DNA of 6,934 nucleotides from JBGOUJ01 sp041477005. Its GTDB lineage: Bacteria > Acidobacteriota > Terriglobia > Bryobacterales > JACQDG01. Below are positions 5,980 to 6,934 of the stretch, piece after piece. Position 1 is the stretch's first letter; each line of letters opens with the position of its first letter. The notes beneath the pieces were generated by a model, which saw only the letters and a list, made by a program, of their open reading frames with translations, ran no database searches and had not been told where the DNA came from. A program made the translations under genes and the position numbers. The stretch covers positions 1-6,934 of the forward strand of contig JBGOUJ010000422.1 in NCBI GenBank assembly GCA_041477005.1, written 5' to 3'.

Positions 5980-6737
5980 TGCTCGGCCACTCTTTCCAGC
6001 AGCTTCAGCAGGTCGATCGGGATGGGGAACACCACCGTCGTATTTTTTTCCACTCCGATTTCGGTCAAGGTCTGCAAGTAGCGAAGGACGACGGAGGTCG
6101 GCTGCTGGCTGAGCGTTTCAGCGGCCTGAGCGAGGTGTGTCGCCGCCTGCAGTTCTCCGTCGGCATGGATGATCTTCGCCCGCTTCTCGCGCTCCGCCTC
6201 GGCCTGCTTGGCGATGGCGCGGATCATCTCCGGCGGCAGATCGACCTGCTTGACCTCTACCATAGTCACCTTGATGCCCCACGGCCCGGTGTGCTCGTCC
6301 AGGATTTCCTGCAAGTGACGGTTCAGCTTTTCCCGTTCGGCGAGCAGGGTGTCGAGATCCACTTCGCCGAGCACCGACCGTAGCGTGGTCTGAGCCTTTT
6401 GCGAGGTGGCGTACAGGAAGTTGTTCACCTCCACCACCGCGCGCGACGGGTCGATCACCCGGAAGAAGATTACCGCGTTGACTTTAACGGTGACGTTATC
6501 GTGGGTGATCACGTCCTGCGGGGGGACTTCCATGGTCTCCACGCGCAGCGAAATCCGCACCATCCGATCGATGGGTTGGAACACCAGGATGATCCCCGGC
6601 CCTTTCGGCTTGGGGAGCAGCCGGCCCAGGCGGAAAATGACCCCGCGCTCGTACTCTGCGAGGATCTTGATCGAACTCAGCAGGTAGATGCCAAGAATGA
6701 TCATCACAACAGAGCTGAAACTGAGGCCCACGCTCAT
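5973..6737 (-). CDS. Slipin: SPFH/Band 7 (stomatin-like) membrane protein
   Basis: 254 residues, the usual length of bacterial slipins, which are membrane-bound oligomeric scaffold proteins linked to membrane microdomains and stress. One membrane segment lies at about 8-27 (SSVVMIILGIYLLSSIKI), followed by the family entry motif EYERGVIFRLGRL (28-40). The SPFH core spans about 28-190: GPGIILVFQPIDRMVRISLR, then VPPQDVITHDNVTVKVNAVI, FRVIDPSRAVVEV, and LDEHTGPWGIKVTMVEVKQVDLP split over 146-168. A Glu/Lys/Arg-rich helix (EAEREKRAKIIHADGE) starts the C-terminal coiled region, which ends at about 250. AAAGGGGG sits 4 bp upstream of the ATG at 6737. Slipin genes often follow an NfeD gene. The 197 bp upstream here show no NfeD sequence and no other clear gene. 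It converges with the TPR-like gene. Confidence 0.95.
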   Translation of the reverse strand: MSVGLSFSSVVMIILGIYLLSSIKILAEYERGVIFRLGRLLPKPKGPGIILVFQPIDRMVRISLRVETMEVPPQDVITHDNVTVKVNAVIFFRVIDPSRAVVEVNNFLYATSQKAQTTLRSVLGEVDLDTLLAEREKLNRHLQEILDEHTGPWGIKVTMVEVKQVDLPPEMIRAIAKQAEAEREKRAKIIHADGELQAATHLAQAAETLSQQPTSVVLRYLQTLTEIGVEKNTTVVFPIPIDLLKLLERVAEQR

Positions 6738-6934
6738 CTTGCCCCCTTTCTGCGGCCGTCATGCGACCGTGCATGGCCCGCCTGCCAATGCGGCAGCGGT
6801 TCTTACAGAGGTAGATCTCGGGCGGCCCTTGCCGCCACTTCGGGTTGGTAGACCGGAAGGAGCCATTTTCCCGGCATGCGGGCGGCGACCGCGCTTGGCT
6901 TCCACCTCGGGCGTCGGGGCTGGGCGGTCGCCCC

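Noticed and set aside
6884..6932. Inverted repeat GGCGACCGC / GCGGTCGCC with a 31-bp gap
   Set aside because: 9-bp GC-only-style arms with a long gap in very GC-rich DNA, no T-tract, and no gene context to support a role.
6876..6934. Plus-strand frame from an ATG to the window end (MRAATALGFHLG...)
   Set aside because: Only 19 codons are visible, with a purine-rich GGAAGGAG too far upstream and no recognisable content.

Overview
The window is GC-rich and looks like chromosomal DNA from an Acidobacteriota bacterium, probably of the Bryobacterales/Solibacter type. This rests on recognised protein styles, not on a marker gene. The clues are a FecR-type protein beginning DDYLWDGSGEPDPEI, a MacB-class ATPase with a GNLHSSQG D-loop, the start and fragments of an ADOP-type (acidobacterial duplicated orphan permease) MacB permease, and near-perfect sigma-54 promoters in front of two transcription units.

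Left part, minus strand (2363 down to 122): a compact operon encoding an ECF sigma factor, a FecR-domain membrane protein (8-nt start/stop overlap with the sigma gene) and a MacB/LolD-class ABC ATPase. No permease accompanies this ATPase inside the window. The first 121 bases hold no convincing gene. They carry a pair of 17-bp dyads (76-112) that recur in the divergent regulatory region.

Centre, plus strand (2505 to 4879): the 291-bp divergent region between the sigma gene and the exporter genes carries the second dyad pair (2505-2542), an adjacent short palindrome and a textbook sigma-54 promoter (-24 TGGCACG, -12 TTGC). Downstream lie a periplasmic adaptor (HlyD/RND membrane-fusion family) and a second MacB-class ATPase. 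Three bases after that ATPase is the start of the expected permease, MLQDARYG, but the gene is a wreck. Only three short islands of an ADOP/MacB permease survive in about 210 bp, with the intervening hundreds of codons missing. The adaptor and ATPase have therefore lost their cognate permease.

Right part: a second sigma-54 promoter (4893-4908) begins 14 bp after the last permease island. It should drive, after a leader of about 130 nt holding a possible 12-codon ORF and a perfect 17-bp palindrome, a 305-aa TPR-like protein of unknown function. That gene converges on a minus-strand slipin (SPFH/stomatin-like) gene. Their stop codons are 3 bp apart and lie in the arms of a perfect inverted repeat. 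The last 197 bases (6738-6934) are the region upstream of the slipin gene and show no supportable gene.

Overall, this is an envelope-stress or export island apparently under two alternative-sigma regimes: ECF on the minus strand and sigma-54 on the plus strand. The most notable points are the collapsed permease and the duplicated candidate activator-binding element.
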